Positions 1-5,534 of a DNA stretch of 5,534 nt are shown piece by piece. Numbering within the stretch: position 1 is the first letter of the stretch; each line of letters begins with the position of its first letter. A model generated the notes under the pieces. That model searched no databases, was not told the DNA's origin, and saw only the letters and a list, made by a program, of their open reading frames with translations. Source of the stretch: Bacteroidota bacterium (GTDB taxonomy: Bacteria; Bacteroidota; Bacteroidia; Flavobacteriales_D; JABDKJ01); assembly GCA_027621335.1 (NCBI GenBank), contig JAQCAN010000175.1, positions 1 to 5,534 of the forward strand, given 5' to 3'. The position numbers were made by a program, and so were the translations under genes.

Positions 1-611
1 GTGCAGCAGCCATGGTTCGGATTGGGATAGAAATTCTGATAGTTCTTAGGCCATCGCCCTTTTCTGTTCAAGTAGTTGAAGGATGAATTATCCAGGTAAG
101 GCGTCTCGTAGGAAACATACCTGAAATTTTTAAATCCTGCCGTTTCAAAGTCATTGTACTGAGATAACGCAATAGGATCCTGACCTCCGGATCCTCCCGT
201 ATTTCCGGCATCACTGACATGATTCAGGGTGATGTCCTGAATGACTTCGATGCCATTGGTATGAAGCACGGCCACCATGCGTAAGAACTCATCCTTATCT
301 CCTAACGGGGTCTTGAGGTCACCTTTTTGGAACTTATCACCTAGGTCATAATGGTCGAAAGGAGAATACCCAACCGAATTCGGATTGGCGTTCTTGAAAC
401 TCGGTGGTACCCATACCGCGTCAATGCCCATCTCGCGGAGGCGTGGGGCTAATTCGGTAATGTAGTTCGCCCAACCTTGGGGATAGCCCTCATTGTAATA
501 GTCCCAATAAAAGGCTTGGAGCACTACGCGATCATTTCGCTGAGCATCTATGGTCAAGGGGGTTGACAACACTCCTAGAAGGAGCATGCACAGTAGTCTG
601 TTTAGCTTCAT
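1..611 (-). CDS. Exported GH13 alpha-amylase-family glycosidase, N-terminal part (runs off left edge)
   Basis: An open frame starts at ATG 611-609 and stays open to the left edge, giving 203 complete codons. Residues 1-23 are a signal peptide (basic MKLNR, then a Leu-rich core, with likely cleavage after Ala23), so the enzyme is exported. Mature residues match the start of a GH13 (beta/alpha)8 barrel: QAFYWD at 32-37, the MGIDAVWVPP strand at 61-70, the substrate-site stretch GYSPFDHYDLG at 81-91, and conserved region I DITLNH at 126-131, which carries the Asn and His typical of the clan. The predicted activity is hydrolysis of alpha-1,4-glucans such as starch or glycogen. The catalytic Asp, Glu and Asp lie in regions II-IV beyond the edge, so the exact specificity and the C-terminal domain cannot be seen. 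The start has no Shine-Dalgarno, as is usual in Bacteroidota. It is preceded by its own promoter candidate and an inverted repeat. The family call is firm; the subfamily is not. Confidence 0.93.
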   Translation of the reverse strand, partial: MKLNRLLCMLLLGVLSTPLTIDAQRNDRVVLQAFYWDYYNEGYPQGWANYITELAPRLREMGIDAVWVPPSFKNANPNSVGYSPFDHYDLGDKFQKGDLKTPLGDKDEFLRMVAVLHTNGIEVIQDITLNHVSDAGNTGGSGGQDPIALSQYNDFETAGFKNFRYVSYETPYLDNSSFNYLNRKGRWPKNYQNFYPNPNHGCC

Positions 612-628
612 AGTCTATGTATTGGATT

Positions 629-646
629 TTACGGACGCTTCCGTAA
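629..646. promoter_or_regulatory. Perfect inverted repeat in the glycosidase leader (candidate operator or leader hairpin)
   Basis: TTACGGA (629-635) and TCCGTAA (640-646) are exact reverse complements separated by the 4-base loop CGCT. The repeat lies 18 bases upstream of the GH13 start codon and downstream of the proposed promoter. That position suits an operator for a dimeric repressor or an RNA hairpin in the 5' leader. There is no T-run after it on the gene strand, so a terminator is unlikely. The symmetry is seen directly; the regulatory role is inference. Confidence 0.4.
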
Positions 647-690
647 TTAGTGTCACTTGGCCACTAAGTTAACTACACAGAACTATTTAT

Positions 691-716
691 CAAACTTATG
701 GAGGGCACTTTTTCAA
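691..716 (-). promoter_or_regulatory. Candidate Bacteroidota-type promoter for the GH13 gene
   Basis: On the minus strand TAAGTTTG (698-691) matches the Bacteroidota -7 consensus TAnnTTTG exactly. A TTG (716-714) sits 15 bases upstream as a possible -33 element, which is shorter than the usual spacing, so that half is weak. Transcription would start near 684 and give a leader of about 70 bases containing the inverted repeat at 629-646. The -33 triplet overlaps the stop codon of the broken T9SS gene, so the promoter would sit just behind that gene. Confidence 0.4.
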
Positions 717-863
717 TAGATCATTATAGCCTGGACATCCGATCGGGCCGGTGAGGATACGTGCAACAGGTAGGTTCCTGGCTTCAGGCTTTCAACATTG
801 ATCTGCATTACTTCCCCGAAACGGTCAACATAAGCTCGAACGTGTTTTCCGGACGAGTCGACC
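713..863 (-). pseudogene. 3' remnant of a T9SS-exported protein (type A C-terminal sorting domain)
   Basis: On the minus strand from 862 down to TGA at 715-713 there are 49 codons that read as the end of a type IX secretion C-terminal domain. The recognisable blocks are DSSGKHV, then INVESLKPGTYLLHV (the L-x-x-G-x-Y block), then a final QAIMIY before the stop. Such tails direct proteins through the T9SS outer-membrane channel for surface attachment or release. The functional part of the protein is gone: the frame meets the IS end at 863/864, and the sequence beyond the IS belongs to another gene on the other strand. The cargo is therefore unknown. It lies about 100 bases upstream of the GH13 start in the same orientation, so it may once have been a neighbouring gene of related function, but that is only a guess. 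Confidence 0.75.
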
Positions 864-887
864 TGTAAGCTTCCCCTAGTTAGGTGC
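864..887 (+). repeat. IS3 terminal inverted repeat, orfB-proximal end
   Basis: TGTAAGCTTCCCC (864-876) is identical to the inward-reading opposite end. Five unmatched bases follow, then AGGTGC (882-887), also shared. Similarity continues weakly inward. The orfB stop codon TAG (878-876 on the minus strand) lies inside this repeat, so the transposase C-terminus is encoded by the element's tip. Confidence 0.85.
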
Positions 888-1772
888 GTTCAAAACTAAA
901 GATTTCCATGTCTTGTCCTGGTCATGCAGGAACGTTGGAAGGGCGTAGCCCTGGAGACGTTCCTGCATGAAGTCCACCGGGGTCCTCCATCCCAGTGAGC
1001 TATGGGGCCTCTCATTGTTGTATGTCCACATCCATGCATAGGTGTATATGCGGGCTTGATCGATCGACTCGAACACATACCTGTTCAGCACATCCTCTCT
1101 GAAGGTCCGATTGAAGCGTTCGATGTATCCGTTCTGACTCGGTCTTCCTTTTTGGATGAACTTCAGCTGGATCCCTTTTCCTTCACACCATTTCCGCATA
1201 GCTTCTGAGATGAACTCCGGTCCATTATCGACCCTGATCCTTTCAGGTGCACCACTCCACTCGATGAGCCTGTCCAACTCCCGTATCACTCTTCTACTGG
1301 GCATACCTTTATCCATGGTGATGTTCAGCACTTCTCTATTGTAATCGTCCATCACATTGAAGGATCGGAAGCTCTTGCCGTCTATGAGGCCATCGTGCAT
1401 GAAGTCCATGCTCCAGGTCACATTTGGATAGATGGGCTGCAAGAGCGGCTCCTTGACCCTCACAGGTAATCGCTTCTTGTATTTGCGTCTCATGTTCAAC
1501 TTCATATCTGTATAGACCCTGTAGACCTTCTTATGGTTCCACCACCAGCCCACATCACGCAGATGGTGATGCATCATCCAGAAGCCCCAACTACTGTGAA
1601 GGTCCGCCAACATGCCCAGCTGTTCCCTGACCACATGGTCATCGCTCGGTCCAGGTGTATAGCGATACACCGACTGTGATATGCAGAACAGGATACAGGC
1701 CTGTCGTATGCTCATGCCGTGTTCTGCCTTGGCATGAGTCACCAGCTCTCTCTTCTCGACAGGCCTCAGAGC
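876..1772 (-). CDS. IS3 transposase orfB (DDE catalytic part, made as OrfAB by -1 frameshift)
   Basis: This is the catalytic half of the IS3 transposase, which cuts and joins element ends as the OrfAB fusion. The frame is -1 relative to orfA. It is open up to 1913, but the stretch upstream of 1772 only overlaps orfA in the wrong frame, so I begin it at the GCT codon read after slippage. From there it encodes 298 residues; fused to the first 87 of OrfA the product is about 385 residues, normal for IS3. In fusion numbering the DDE triad is Asp210 (WSMDF), Asp269 (RVDNGPEF) and Glu305 (NGYIERFN), with 35 residues between the last two: the DD(35)E signature. Upstream is an HTH_21-like segment including HHHLRDVG and the NHKKVYRVY motif. 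YNNERPHSSLGWRTPVDF is the typical integrase-core ending. No frameshift or stop is seen, so it is probably active. Confidence 0.92.
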   Translation of the reverse strand, partial: ALRPVEKRELVTHAKAEHGMSIRQACILFCISQSVYRYTPGPSDDHVVREQLGMLADLHSSWGFWMMHHHLRDVGWWWNHKKVYRVYTDMKLNMRRKYKKRLPVRVKEPLLQPIYPNVTWSMDFMHDGLIDGKSFRSFNVMDDYNREVLNITMDKGMPSRRVIRELDRLIEWSGAPERIRVDNGPEFISEAMRKWCEGKGIQLKFIQKGRPSQNGYIERFNRTFREDVLNRYVFESIDQARIYTYAWMWTYNNERPHSSLGWRTPVDFMQERLQGYALPTFLHDQDKTWKSLVLNAPN

Positions 1773-2032
1773 TTTTTTTCGATCACATCCTTCAGCACCC
1801 TGTTGGCAAGGGATTCCTCTGCATACATCTTCTTGTATTGCGCCAATTCCTTCTCGAGCTCCTTGATCCGCTTCAGCTGTGCGACCTCCATGCCGCCATA
1901 CTTCGCCTTCCAATTATAGAAAGTGGGTTGACTGATACCATGCTCCCTGCATAGCTCGCTGACCTTCAGGCCAGCTTCTTGTTGTTTGAGTATACCGATG
2001 ATCTGACTCTCGGTGAATCGTGACTTCTTCAT
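1766..2032 (-). CDS. IS3 OrfA, HTH transposase DNA-binding protein
   Basis: This 88-residue protein belongs to the HTH_Tnp_1/IS3 OrfA family. Residues about 6-42 form the helix-turn-helix (FTESQIIGILKQQEAG, then VSELCREHGISQPTFYNWK), which recognises the terminal repeats. Residues about 46-80 form a Leu/Lys/Glu-rich coiled coil (LKRIKELEKELAQYKKMY) used for multimerisation. Start ATG 2032-2030 lies 62 bases inside the element end and has no clear Shine-Dalgarno. It ends at TGA 1768-1766, just after the slippery run, so most ribosomes should release free OrfA, known in this family to modulate transposition, while a minority shift into orfB. Confidence 0.92.
   Translation of the reverse strand: MKKSRFTESQIIGILKQQEAGLKVSELCREHGISQPTFYNWKAKYGGMEVAQLKRIKELEKELAQYKKMYAEESLANRVLKDVIEKKL
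1772..1792 (-). other. Programmed -1 ribosomal frameshift signal joining orfA and orfB
   Basis: On the minus strand the heptamer A_AAA_AAG (1778-1772) is in the orfA phase (codons GAA AAA AAG) two codons before the orfA stop. A slip of -1 gives AAA AAA GCT and enters orfB exactly. AAGGA (1792-1788) stands 9 bases upstream, a position where a Shine-Dalgarno-like element stimulates -1 shifting in some IS3 members and in dnaX. Whether that helps here is uncertain, because Bacteroidota rely little on Shine-Dalgarno pairing. I could not establish a downstream hairpin or pseudoknot by eye. Confidence 0.8.
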
Positions 2033-2069
2033 TGTTCCCGAATTTAACTGTTACACTATATTTATCAGT

Positions 2070-2094
2070 GCACCTGTTTTTGGGGAAGCTTACA
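2070..2094 (-). repeat. IS3 terminal inverted repeat, orfA-proximal end
   Basis: On the minus strand the end reads TGTAAGCTTCCCC (2094-2082), six bases AAAAAC, then AGGTGC (2075-2070). This matches the opposite end apart from the central bases and a 1-nt length difference. The orfA promoter would be expected just inside it, but I see no convincing box. Confidence 0.85.
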
Positions 2095-2669
2095 CAGGTA
2101 CTGGCTACCTCAAGTATAAAAGGGAGGGTCAGGAGATCAAAGCGAACATGTCCAAAGTGACCGTGACCAAGGAAGGCGAGGCTCCAGCTTGGGGAGCGGT
2201 ATACTATCAGTACTTCGAGCAGTTGGATAAGATCACGGCCTCAGAATCTCCGCTTAAGATTCGAAAGCAGGTCTTCAAAGTGAAGTCTACGGATACAGGG
2301 GAAGTCTTGGCCGAATTGAATACTGAATCAGTTCTGAAGGTTGGGGACCGAGTGCGTATCCGCATGGAGGTGGAGACGGATAGGGAAATGGAATTCGTGC
2401 ACATCAAGGACATGCGCAATTCCGGAGTAGAACCCGTGGACGTTATCAGTGGGATGGTCTATTCCGGAGGATTGGGATTCTATAAGAGCACCCGCGATGC
2501 CTCCACGAACTTCTTCATCGATGATTTGAATAAAGGAGCCTACGTGTTGGAGTATGATGTCTTTGTGTCTCAAAAAGGGGATTTTTCCAATGGTATCAGT
2601 ACCATTCAATGCATGTATGCCCCTGAATTCACATCACATTCAAGCGGAATCAGGCTGATGGTTGATTAA
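2095..2669 (+). pseudogene. 3' remnant of an alpha-2-macroglobulin-family protein
   Basis: From GGT at 2097 to TAA at 2667-2669 there are 190 codons that match the C-terminal end of large Bacteroidota alpha-2-macroglobulin/MG2-type surface proteins. The recognisable blocks, in order, are GTGYLKYKREGQEIK, AWGAVYYQYFEQLDKIT, VGDRVRIRMEVETDREMEFVH split by short charged turns, IKDMRNSG, STRDASTNFFID, DFSNGISTIQCMYAPEFTSH and SGIRLMVD. Family members are usually well over 1500 residues and act as periplasmic or surface protease traps or structural proteins. Here nearly all of the protein, including the macroglobulin domains and any thioester bait region, is missing upstream of the IS boundary. 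The same frame continues back into the IS to an ATG at 2013, but those residues are encoded by the IS end and are antisense to orfA, so that start is not native. The tail itself has no further lesions, which suggests a recent truncation. Confidence 0.85.
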
Positions 2670-2693
2670 CTCTTGTGGCTGGCTGTTTTCATC

Positions 2694-2713
2694 CCAGGAA
2701 CAACTGTTTCTGG
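2694..2713 (+). terminator. Possible hairpin after the alpha-2-macroglobulin tail
   Basis: CCAGGAAC (2694-2701) can pair with GTTTCTGG (2706-2713) across the loop AACT, giving an 8-bp stem with one G-U pair, 24 bases after the stop codon. No T-run follows on the plus strand, so it is not a classical intrinsic terminator. It could end the message weakly or be chance. Confidence 0.3.
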
Positions 2714-2715
2714 AC

Positions 2716-2741
2716 TTTGAGCAAATTCTCCTGTATCTTGG
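2716..2741 (+). promoter_or_regulatory. Weak promoter candidate for the FG-GAP/PKD gene
   Basis: TTTG (2716-2719) and TATCTTGG (2734-2741), the latter one mismatch from TAnnTTTG, lie 14 bases apart and upstream of the ATG at 2771. The order is right for Bacteroidota, but the spacing is short and the -7 box imperfect, so this is only a candidate. It would give a leader of roughly 25 bases. Confidence 0.25.
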
Positions 2742-2770
2742 TCAGCATAATGTCTAGATCTTAGAATCAT

Positions 2771-5485
2771 ATGTTCATTAAAGTGTTAAGGTTTTCATTC
2801 TTATTGCTGATCTGTTTTGAATCATCGGGCCAAGCTTTTATTGATTTAGCAGCTGAATTGGGTGTTCAAGGCTCATATACCGGAGGTCCATTTTCTGGAG
2901 GTATGAGTTTTGCAGATTTCAATGGCGATGGACAAGATGACTTGTCATTTGCTACGAATACGGGAGAACCAATGAAATTCTATTTAGGTTCTCATGGCAG
3001 TTTCACAGAGGTCTTTTTGAACATTTCCAATAATAAAAGGATAAGACAGATCTTATGGGTGGATTATGATAATGATGGCGATAAGGATCTATTTACAACC
3101 AGCTTGTTTGAGGGTAATGACCTGTATAGGAATAATGGTGGATTGGAGTTTGAGAATGTGAATTTTCAATCTGGATTGATAAATCTTTTCAATCCAACAT
3201 TCAGTTATGGAGCTTCGTTTGGTGACATTGACAATGATGGTTGGCTAGATTTTTATATCGTAAACAGAAGCAATCAAGGGAACCAGTTCTTCAGGAACAA
3301 TGGAGATGGAACGTGAAGTCATATTACAGTTTCATTGGGGTTGGGTCAACAAGAAAAAGGAGAGTTCTGTTCTACTTTCTTTGATATAAATAATGACAAC
3401 CTGCAGGACATTTATCTAGCCAATGATAAATGCATTGGCGGAGGGAATAGTCTTTTCAAGAATCTTGGTGGGCTAGCCTTTGAGAATATCTCCGAGACAT
3501 CTAATACGGATATCTGCATGAGCGCGATGTGCGTAACTGTTGGTGACTACAACAATGATGGCCTTTCTGATATTTATGTGACCAATTCACCACCGGGGTC
3601 ATTTTTCGCAGATGGCGCCCAGTACGGGAATAAGTTATTGAGAAATGAGGGAGATGAGACATTCTCTGAAGTATCCAATGCTTTGGGAGTAGACTTTAGC
3701 TTTATCTGGACCTGGGGTTCTGACTTTTTGGACTTTGATAATGATGGGGACTTGGATCTTTATGTGGCTGGAGGCAATCCTGTAGTTGGTTATGCACCGA
3801 ATAGCTTATTCAGAAATGATGAAGGCTTCACATTTACCAGCTTGGAACCAGAGGAAAGCATGTTGAATGATACGGTACAGTCATTTTCCTGTGCTACCGG
3901 GGACTTTGATAATGATGGGTATCTGGACCTTGCGGTAAGTAATTATCAGCCATACCAACACAATATCTGGCATAATCAAGGTGATGGCAGTGAATGGGCT
4001 AAATTCAGACTAGAAGGAACGGTGTCCAATAAGGATGGAATAGGATCCAGAGTGGAGATGTACAGTGAACTAGGGTTTCAGATGAGGACCTTACAATGTG
4101 GAGAGGGATACTTGAGTCAGAATTCGAATACGCTTCATTTTGGATTAAGTGATCAGAACGCCATTGATAGTGTGGTCGTCAAATGGCCAAGTGGGATAGT
4201 GAATACTGTGTATTTACTTGAATCAGGTCGGACTTACAAGATCTTAGAGCATGAACCGGGTAGCCTTGCAAATTGTCTTCCAACAGTCGACTTCACACAT
4301 TCTATGAATGGAGGTTACCTCTCCTTGGATGTCTTGGATTGGGACCAGAATTCTAATGCGTCATGGGATTTTGGAGATGGAGAGATTGCAGAAGGACTGA
4401 GTACGAGCCATTCATTCTTGGAGTCTGGAACTTATCAGGTCTGTCTCACCATGACTTCAGAATGTGGCACAAGCTCATATTGTGAGTTCATCGAGATAGA
4501 TATCGAGAGTTGTACCCATGAAACGAGCTTTGAGTTCACGCTATCTTCTGATACTCTATATGTCAATGATACATCGACAGGAGAACCTTTAGATTGGCAG
4601 TGGGATTTCGGCCAAGGGACGTTTTCAGACTCCTCATCAGCAATGGTGGTGTATGGTGAATCCGGATTTTATGATGTGTGCTTGACTACGACCAATGTTT
4701 GTTCTCAAGATTCGTTCTGTATCGAAGTGGTTATAAATGAAAGTGAATGCGCACCAGTCTCAGGGATTCTTGTTGAACAATTCGGTGCCTCCATCACTGG
4801 CACAGGAACAGCAATCAATGCTGATTCAGTTTATTGGCTGCTCAACAATGAGGTTCTAACTAATTCTGGACTTGAGCTTCAATTGGATTTTGAGTTTCCA
4901 GGAGTTTATGAGCTCTGCTTTGTGGCCGAGAACACATGTAGCTCTGACACTTCTTGTGTATCCGTTGAAGTGCTTGAGACGGATTGTGCCCCAGATGCCT
5001 TATTTGACCTGAGTCAAGATGGGAATACCATCAATCTGAATAACTTGAGTTCAAATGCCGATTCATTGGTTTGGAATCTAGGAGATGGTGCTGAGATAGT
5101 AGATGTAGAGTCCTTAGAATATGTTTTCGTTGACCCTGGGACCTATGAAGTCTGTTTGACGGTTTTCAACCAATGCTCTTCCGACACTTCTTGTGAGACC
5201 ATAGAGGTTCTCTCCACATCGATCTCTGAACCTGACGTGCAGGAGTCCATTAGCTTGTTTCCCAATCCTGCTGGAGAAGAGATGTTCTTGAGTTGGCGGG
5301 TTGACCCTCATGCTGTTGTGATCATCTCAAGTCAATTGGGAGCTATACTATCTCAATCTAACAACCTTTTTGTCCTTGAGCCTATAGCCCGTATCAACTT
5401 GATCGACTTCCCTAATGGCGAGTATACTCTCACTCTCAAGGCCAGTGATCAAGTGAGTCGCAGGCAGTTCGTTGTCATCCACTGA
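2771..5485 (+). pseudogene. Secreted FG-GAP/VCBS, ASPIC-UnbV, PKD, T9SS-tail protein, interrupted by in-frame TGA
   Basis: One frame of 905 codons (ATG 2771, TGA 5483-5485) is broken only by TGA at 3314-3316, codon 182. Numbering through that stop, residues 1-21 are a signal peptide (MFIKVLR, a Leu/Phe core, SSGQA). Seven calcium-loop motifs of the form D-x-[DN]-[NG]-D-x-x-x-D mark FG-GAP/VCBS propeller blades at 49, 98, 152, 205, 259, 321 and 378; the loop at 205 has Asn in place of Gly. An ASPIC/UnbV domain follows at about 410-490 (DGIGSRVEM, then VVVKWPSGIVNTV). Four PKD-like repeats occupy about 502-817, with WDFGDG at 532, WDFGQG at 611 and WNLGDG at 768. A T9SS type A tail lies at about 824-904 (SISLFPNPAGEEM, then FPNGEYTLTL). 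Family members are surface or secreted calcium-binding or adhesive proteins; the substrate is unknown. The N-terminal piece alone is 181 residues with three blades. The rest could restart at TTG 3335 but would lack a signal peptide. Base composition is AT-richer than the IS. Confidence 0.85.
4274..5221 (+). repeat. Four tandem 79-codon (237 bp) PKD-like repeats with fixed cysteines
   Basis: Units start at Cys codons 4274, 4511, 4748 and 4985. Each has Cys at offsets 0, 56, 63 and 69, followed by 10 residues to the next unit. Each unit ends with a [VL]CLT/VCF-type strand, a second Cys and a third Cys (for example TCSSDTSC and QCSSDTSC in units 3 and 4). Units 3 and 4 also share the identical DNA stretch GACACTTCTTGTG at 4946 and 5183, exactly 237 bases apart, while other parts have diverged. 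Unit 3 has lost the WDFGDG core. Confidence 0.85.
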
Positions 5486-5534
5486 CCAAGATGATGTGAT
5501 CCTTAGAGGGCTTGTCATAAAGAAAGAATTCATT

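Larger units (their letters stand above)
864..2094 (-). mobile_element. Complete IS3-family insertion sequence, 1231 bp
   Basis: Both ends read inward as TGTAAGCTTCCCC, followed after 5 or 6 bases by AGGTGC, giving the 5'-TG...CA-3' termini of the IS3 family. Inside are orfA (HTH and leucine zipper) and orfB (DDE integrase-type catalytic domain) in the -1 frame, with an A_AAA_AAG slippery site at the overlap. Size, gene order and frames are all normal, and no inactivating change is seen, so the element looks capable of transposition. The flanks are ...ACC on the left and CAG... on the right, so the 3-5 bp direct repeat expected of a fresh insertion is absent. The left flank is the tail of a minus-strand T9SS gene and the right flank the tail of a plus-strand alpha-2-macroglobulin gene. 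The element is visibly more GC-rich than the downstream FG-GAP gene. Confidence 0.92.

Noticed and set aside
1002..1954. Several plus-strand open frames of 60-100 codons inside the IS
   Set aside because: They are antisense to the strongly supported orfA and orfB, have no recognisable domains, and are explained as shadows.
2039..2046. TAAATTCG on the minus strand as the -7 box of the orfA promoter
   Set aside because: It is one mismatch from the consensus but lies only six bases before the orfA start codon and has no suitable -33 element.
861..2099. Extending the IS ends outward to include the shared ACCTGT/ACCTGTG bases
   Set aside because: The match needs a 2-base gap, and the outer bases already belong to the reading frames of the two flanking genes. 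TG...CA at 864 and 2094 gives ungapped 13-bp ends typical of the family.
2207..2609. Minus-strand frames of 70 and 93 codons across the alpha-2-macroglobulin tail
   Set aside because: The plus-strand frame has clear family motifs throughout; the opposite frames have none.
3314..3316. UGA read as tryptophan or another amino acid by a variant genetic code
   Set aside because: UGA serves as the natural stop of orfA, the T9SS remnant and the FG-GAP gene itself, and tryptophan is encoded by TGG throughout, so the standard bacterial code fits.
3317..5485. A separate, independently started gene after the TGA
   Set aside because: It continues in the same frame with no gap in domain order, begins inside a propeller blade, and has no signal peptide. 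The nearest possible start is TTG at 3335 with no supporting signal.
5114..5533. Minus-strand frames near the right edge, including one starting at 5533
   Set aside because: They overlap the PKD repeats and T9SS tail on the plus strand and resemble no family. The one starting at 5533 could only be judged with sequence beyond the edge.

Overview
The window looks like a chromosome segment of a marine or aquatic Bacteroidota, most likely of the Flavobacteriales/Cytophagales type. The evidence is two type IX secretion (T9SS) type A C-terminal sorting tails, a secreted multidomain FG-GAP/ASPIC-UnbV/PKD protein, the tail of a Bacteroidota-style alpha-2-macroglobulin, start codons without Shine-Dalgarno sequences, and a TAnnTTTG-type promoter element. 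The lineage is inferred from gene content, not from a marker gene.

Layout from left to right. 1-611 (-): the N-terminal 203 codons of an exported GH13 alpha-amylase-type glycosidase that runs off the left edge. 612-712: its leader, with a TAAGTTTG promoter box and a perfect 7-bp-arm inverted repeat. 713-863 (-): the last 49 codons of a T9SS-exported protein whose upstream part is missing. 864-2094 (-): a complete IS3-family insertion sequence of 1231 bp with 5'-TG...CA-3' inverted repeats, orfA and orfB, and an A_AAA_AAG frameshift site. 2095-2669 (+): the last 190 codons of an alpha-2-macroglobulin-like protein whose upstream part is missing. 2670-2770: a short intergenic gap with a possible hairpin and a weak promoter candidate. 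2771-5485 (+): one reading frame of 905 codons for a secreted FG-GAP/ASPIC-UnbV/4xPKD/T9SS protein, broken by an in-frame TGA at 3314-3316. 5486-5534: 49 bases with nothing recognisable.

The main event in the window is genome decay around the IS. The element is flanked by the 3' ends of two different, divergently oriented genes. Both lack their 5' parts, and there is no target-site duplication. A simple insertion cannot give this, so an IS-mediated deletion or inversion, or an assembly join made at a repeated IS, is needed. Together with the nonsense codon in the downstream gene, three of the four host genes seen here are broken. I did not find a new defence, RNA or mobile system. The most distinctive intact feature is a run of four 79-residue PKD-like repeats with four cysteines each at exactly constant spacing.
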